Below, one piece after another: positions 62,624-64,000 of a stretch of DNA of 64,000 nucleotides. This DNA comes from Spiroplasma_E ixodetis_B. Lineage in GTDB: Bacteria > Bacillota_I > Bacilli_A > Mycoplasmatales > VBWQ01. Below the pieces are notes generated by a model that searched no databases, was not told where the DNA came from, and saw only the letters and a list, made by a program, of their open reading frames with translations. The DNA is taken from positions 992,001 to 1,056,000 of the forward strand of contig NZ_AP028955.1 of NCBI RefSeq assembly GCF_040369795.1. Reading direction: 5' to 3'. A program made the position numbers and the translations under genes. How positions within the stretch are numbered: the first letter of the stretch is position 1; every line of letters starts with the position of its first letter.

Positions 62624-64000
62624 TTATATTTGTAAAGTTTGTTTATTATTAATTGTTAAAAAAATATTATCATCTTCAATTAAATTTATGTTATTTTTAA
62701 AATAATCAAAAGCATCAATAGCAACTTCATCGATATCATAATAATAATTTATAATGTTAAATCTATTTTTATTAGCATTTTTATCTTTTTTATTTAAAGG
62801 TTTAATAAAAGAAGATTCTTTTCTTGATAATAAATCAATATTTTTTTCTAAAAATATTTTATCTTCTTCATTTATTTGAACTTTTGATTTAATTGCTAAA
62901 GCATTTTCTTTTTTTAGTAACATACAAGCATGATTTCATGCCGAATTCCCTGAACTATCTTTATAATCAATATCAACCGGTCATTTTGTTACTAAATAAG
63001 TTACTAATTTTTGTCAATCATTTAATACTGCTATATGCAATAATGAATAATTTTCCTCTTCAAATTTTAGACTATTAATAAATTCTTTTTTAAAAAAAAG
63101 ATTTAGTTGTCCATCAATATTTTTGGTTTTTTTATTAATATAATCTTCATAATTTTGCAATATTTTAATAAATTTTCTTTCTATTTTTTTTGAATAAATT
63201 ATTTCTTTATTTTTAATAAAAATAATATTCATTTTATTTATCATTTTTTTAACATTTAATAAATTTTCTCTTTTTAAACTATTTACTTCAATAATTATCT
63301 TTTTTATCTGTCAATGATTATATTTGGTTGCAAATAATAAAGCAGTATTGCCATTTACATCTAAATCATCAATATTAGCATTATGTGCTAATAAAGTTTT
63401 AACTATATCCAAATGTCCATTTTTAGCAGTTCACATTAAAGCATTGCAACCTTTTTCGTTTATAAAATTAACATTTGCACTATTTATTAATAAAGTTTTA
63501 ACTATATCCAAATGTCCATTTTTAGCAGCAACAATTAAAGCGGTTTCTTTAATTATATTTTCATGATTAACATTAGCGCCATTTTTGATTAAAGTATTAA
63601 CTACTTCTAAATGACCTTTTTCAGCAGCTCACATTAAAGCACTCAAACCATCAATAGTTACATGATTAACATTAGCGCCATTTTTGATTAAAGTATTAAC
63701 TACTTCTAAATGACCTCTACCAGCTGCAGCAATTAAAGCAGTATAACCACAAATTTTTGTTATAGAATAAACATTTGCACCTTTATTTAATAACAAATTA
63801 ACTACTTCTAAATGACCATTCCTCGCAGCTCACATTAAAGGCGTATAACCATTTTCATTTATACAATTAACATTAGCTCCCAATTCTAATAAAGTTCTGA
63901 CTATTTCTAAATGACCATTCCTCGCAGCCCACATTAAAGGCGTATAACCAAACATATTTTTTCTATTAACATTAGGATAATTTGTTAATAAGGCATTAGC
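62624..64000 (-). CDS. Ankyrin-repeat protein (partial, N-terminus beyond the window)
   Basis: 458 residues to the stop at 62624; the gene continues past 64000. At least seven consecutive 33-residue ankyrin repeats are seen (GYTPLMWAARNGHLEIVRTL, then LLELGANVN-type turns) from 64000 down to about 63300. A charged region of about 90 residues follows, then one more degenerate repeat (YSLLHIAVLNDWQKLVTYL) near 63050. The C-terminal 120 residues are Lys/Asn-rich. Adjacent repeats are similar at DNA level, suggesting recent repeat expansion. No membrane helix or enzyme domain is visible in this part. A role in host interaction is inference. Confidence 0.92.

Noticed and set aside
63324..63566. 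Plus-strand 80-codon frame with repeats
   Set aside because: Antisense to the ankyrin repeats; its periodicity is inherited from them.
63300..64000. Regular about 99-bp repeats that might suggest a CRISPR array
   Set aside because: The period equals 33 codons and the translation is ankyrin repeats; there are no constant repeat/variable spacer units and no cas genes.

Overview
The window is AT-rich mollicute DNA that must be read with genetic code 4. TGA occurs inside every housekeeping gene at conserved tryptophan positions (ThrRS, enolase, pyruvate kinase and others). The 16S/23S genes, BMP-type lipoproteins, small genome-style operons and heavy insertion-sequence load point to Spiroplasma. 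An ixodetis-clade-like symbiont is my inference from the 16S text and the ankyrin-repeat gene; I could not run an alignment.

Layout. 1-3.5 kb: a BMP-lipoprotein/ABC-ATPase nucleoside uptake operon. 3.5-7.5 kb: small membrane proteins, a dead HTH regulator, layered IS debris and manA. 7.6-12.3 kb: a wrecked fructose-type PTS gene (IS insertion, two frameshifts, one stop), a frameshifted RpiR regulator and intact tsaB. 12.3-20 kb: Pr6Pr-like membrane proteins, one of them split by an IS256-family element between 559-bp direct repeats, a large surface protein, and another membrane gene split by an IS5-like element. 20.1-25.1 kb and 36.0-41.0 kb: two complete 16S-23S-5S operons on the minus strand. 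Their 23S genes are almost identical but their 16S genes differ at about 18 positions, and their promoters differ. 25.1-36 kb: IS copies, a dead helicase/PLD nuclease gene, rpmF, deoC with an oxidoreductase, and a dead rsmE. 41.1-43.4 kb: an IS5-like copy nested inside another. 43.4-58.9 kb: the best-preserved block, coding for thrS, pyk, pfkA, eno, two unknown modular proteins, gpmI, an AlaRS-editing-like protein, tpiA, nagB (frameshifted), nagA and tRNA-Phe. 58.9-64 kb: IS630, IS5 and IS3 debris, a lipoprotein stub and a long ankyrin-repeat protein that runs off the window.

How it works together. Lower glycolysis (pfkA, tpiA, gpmI, eno, pyk) is complete here. Several sugar-entry functions (PTS EII, its regulator, nagB, possibly the nagA tail) are damaged. 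This fits a host-restricted cell undergoing genome decay. Not one of the roughly ten IS copies keeps an undamaged transposase set. Many lesions are one-base changes in A/T runs, so some may be assembly errors.
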